Positions 12,404 through 13,919 of a stretch of DNA of 13,919 bases are shown in pieces (position 1 is the stretch's first letter; each line of letters starts with the position of its first letter). Below the pieces are notes generated by a model. That model saw nothing but the letters and a program-made list of their open reading frames with translations, did no database searches and was not told the DNA's origin. The stretch is from ZLKRG08 sp051006515. Its GTDB lineage: Bacteria > Actinomycetota > Actinomycetes > Nanopelagicales > Nanopelagicaceae. The position numbers and the translations under genes are program-made. The stretch covers positions 1 to 13,919 of the forward strand of contig JBPCTD010000021.1 of NCBI GenBank assembly GCA_051006515.1. The letters run 5' to 3'.

Positions 12404-13919
12404 ATGACTTTCGCATCTAGACATATCGGTCCAACAAATTCAGATGTGCAATTTATGTTGCAGACGCTTGGCTATGACTCACTAGAAAAGTTTATTTCTG
12501 ATGTAGTGCCAGGCAGCATTGCGATGAAGGATAAGTTGGGCGATAAGTTACCAAAAGCGCTTTCGGAAACTGAAGCTATCGCAGAACTTCGTGTGCGTGC
12601 CAATAAGAACAAAGTTTTCCGCAGTTTAATTGGAATGGGCTATTACGGAACCATCACTCCAGCAGTGGTGTTAAGAAATGTTTTAGAAAACCCAGCTTGG
12701 TATACCGCTTACACACCTTATCAACCGGAGATTTCGCAAGGTCGCTTAGAAGCGCTCTTTGCTTTTCAAACAGCAATTACTGATTTAACGGCGCTTGATA
12801 TTGCTAATGCTTCAATGCTCGATGAATCAACTTCCGCAGCTGAGGCTATGACCTTGGCGCATCGTGTCTACAAGGGTAGCGATGATGCTGTATTCCTTGT
12901 TGATAAGAATGTCCATCCACAAACACTTGCGGTAATTGAAACTCGAGCAAATCCACTAGGCATTAAGGTAGAAACTTTTGATGTAACTAAGTTCCAAGAG
13001 ATAACTGCGGAATTCTTTGGCGTGTTAGTGCAATACCCAAATACATTCGGCGCAGTTATAGATCATCATGATCTTTGCAAGTGGGCACATGATAAATCTG
13101 CGATTGTTATTGCAGCTGCCGATCTTCTTGCGCTAACCATGATTAAAGCGCCAGGGGAATGGGGCGCTGATGTTGCAGTTGGTTCGTCGCAAAGATTTGG
13201 CGTACCGATGGGCTTTGGTGGTCCTCATGCCGGTTATATGGCGGTACGTAATGGTTTAGAGCGTTCTATGCCTGGAAGATTGGTTGGACAATCAGTAGAT
13301 GCACATGGTGCGCCAGCATTCCGTTTAGCGTTACAAACTCGCGAACAACATATTCGTCGTGAAAAGGCGACATCAAATATTTGTACCGCTCAAGTTCTAC
13401 TTGCGGTAATGGCAGCGTTCTACACAATGTGGCATGGCCCAAAAGGTCTTAAAGATATTGCTAATCGCGTACATCAAATTGCAGCGCGTTGGGCAGCATC
13501 TGCACCAAATGCTAATAAGACATTCTTTGACACTGTTACTTTCGATGGTAACGCCGCTCAAGTAAAGCGCGCAGTTGATTTAGGAATAAATGTACGCTTA
13601 GTTGATGGTAATCGTGTCAGTGTTTCATTTGATGAACTTAGCGATGAGAAGCTGTTAACTGATCTAGCATCAGCATTTGATGTGAAATTAGTTGATAAGG
13701 GAGAGAGCAGCATCCCTGCTAATTTATTGCGTGAAAGTACTTATCTAACCAATCCAATTTTCAACACCTTGCACAATGAGACTGCAATGATGCGTTATAT
13801 GCGCAATTTGGCAGATCGCGATTTAGCTCTAGATCGGACCATGATTCCACTTGGTTCATGCACCATGAAGTTAAATGCGGCAACTGAGATGGAGGCAGTT
13901 ACTTGGCCAGAATTTGGTG
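12404..13919 (+). CDS. gcvP: Glycine dehydrogenase (decarboxylating), P protein, 5' part
   Basis: PLP enzyme that decarboxylates glycine and loads the aminomethyl group on GcvH. The window holds 505 codons of a normal ~950; the frame runs off the end. The start ATG has a strong ribosome site, GGGGAG at 12392-12397. The N-terminal half shows family hallmarks in order: FASRHIGP, FRSLIGMGYYGTITPAV, NPAWYTAYTPYQPEISQGRLEAL, NASMLDESTSAAEAM, GADVAVGSSQRFGVPMGFGGPHAGYMAVR, LALQTREQHIRREKATSNICTAQ and MIPLGSCTMKLNAATEM. The last normally introduces the second half, where the PLP-binding lysine lies, outside this window. The gene is the single-chain GcvP type, not the split GcvPA/GcvPB form. It is preceded by the 13-bp tandem repeats rather than by a glycine riboswitch. 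Confidence 0.96.
   Translation, partial: MTFASRHIGPTNSDVQFMLQTLGYDSLEKFISDVVPGSIAMKDKLGDKLPKALSETEAIAELRVRANKNKVFRSLIGMGYYGTITPAVVLRNVLENPAWYTAYTPYQPEISQGRLEALFAFQTAITDLTALDIANASMLDESTSAAEAMTLAHRVYKGSDDAVFLVDKNVHPQTLAVIETRANPLGIKVETFDVTKFQEITAEFFGVLVQYPNTFGAVIDHHDLCKWAHDKSAIVIAAADLLALTMIKAPGEWGADVAVGSSQRFGVPMGFGGPHAGYMAVRNGLERSMPGRLVGQSVDAHGAPAFRLALQTREQHIRREKATSNICTAQVLLAVMAAFYTMWHGPKGLKDIANRVHQIAARWAASAPNANKTFFDTVTFDGNAAQVKRAVDLGINVRLVDGNRVSVSFDELSDEKLLTDLASAFDVKLVDKGESSIPANLLRESTYLTNPIFNTLHNETAMMRYMRNLADRDLALDRTMIPLGSCTMKLNAATEMEAVTWPEFG

Overview
The window looks like the chromosome of a streamlined, low-GC actinobacterium. GC is below half by eye. Genes are packed with 1-4 bp overlaps, and several start at GTG or TTG. 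The best fit is the freshwater acI lineage (Nanopelagicales: Planktophila/Nanopelagicus-like). That placement is inferred from gene order and base composition, not from a marker gene. Everything recognisable is vertically inherited core actinobacterial content. I see no insertion sequence, prophage, CRISPR array, tRNA or rRNA.

Left part (1-4500), chromosome maintenance. The 3' part of alanine dehydrogenase (ald) overlaps xerD by 32 bp. xerD meets a minus-strand pair head-on: an orphan ParA ATPase and a small protein with a ribbon-helix-helix-like C-terminus. Divergent from parA are scpA and scpB, the condensin partners. The 88-bp gap between parA and scpA carries candidate promoters for both directions and an 8-bp inverted repeat, so SMC loading and ParA may be co-regulated.

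Middle part (4497-9515). A pseudouridine synthase of the RluB/RsuA group is followed by a 258-bp AT-rich gap. The gap holds an array of GTTTTGTCGATA elements with near-integral helical spacing, the last one inverted and next to the presumed aroH promoter. Then comes a tight run: AroH-type chorismate mutase, prephenate dehydrogenase with ACT domain (tyrA), a fused cytidylate kinase-Der GTPase, and a CDP-alcohol phosphatidyltransferase. It combines tyrosine synthesis, CMP phosphorylation, ribosome assembly and phospholipid synthesis.

Right part (8952-13919). The order is pgsA2-like, gcvH, GarA/OdhI-type FHA protein, FtsR-type MerR regulator, DUF151 protein, second MerR regulator (McdR-type), gcvP (cut by the window end). 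As I recall it, this follows Mycobacterium tuberculosis Rv1822 and Rv1826-Rv1832. The block links glycine cleavage, phospho-switch control of 2-oxoglutarate metabolism, and two division-linked regulators. A 19-bp perfect dyad of MerR type overlaps the likely start site and ribosome binding site of garA. Short tandem repeats (10 bp, 13 bp, and 12 bp inside tyrA) sit at or next to functional boundaries.

I found no clearly new system of several genes. The most interesting signals are regulatory: the 5262-5424 element array, the garA dyad, the parA/scpA divergent region, and the 13-bp repeats before gcvP.
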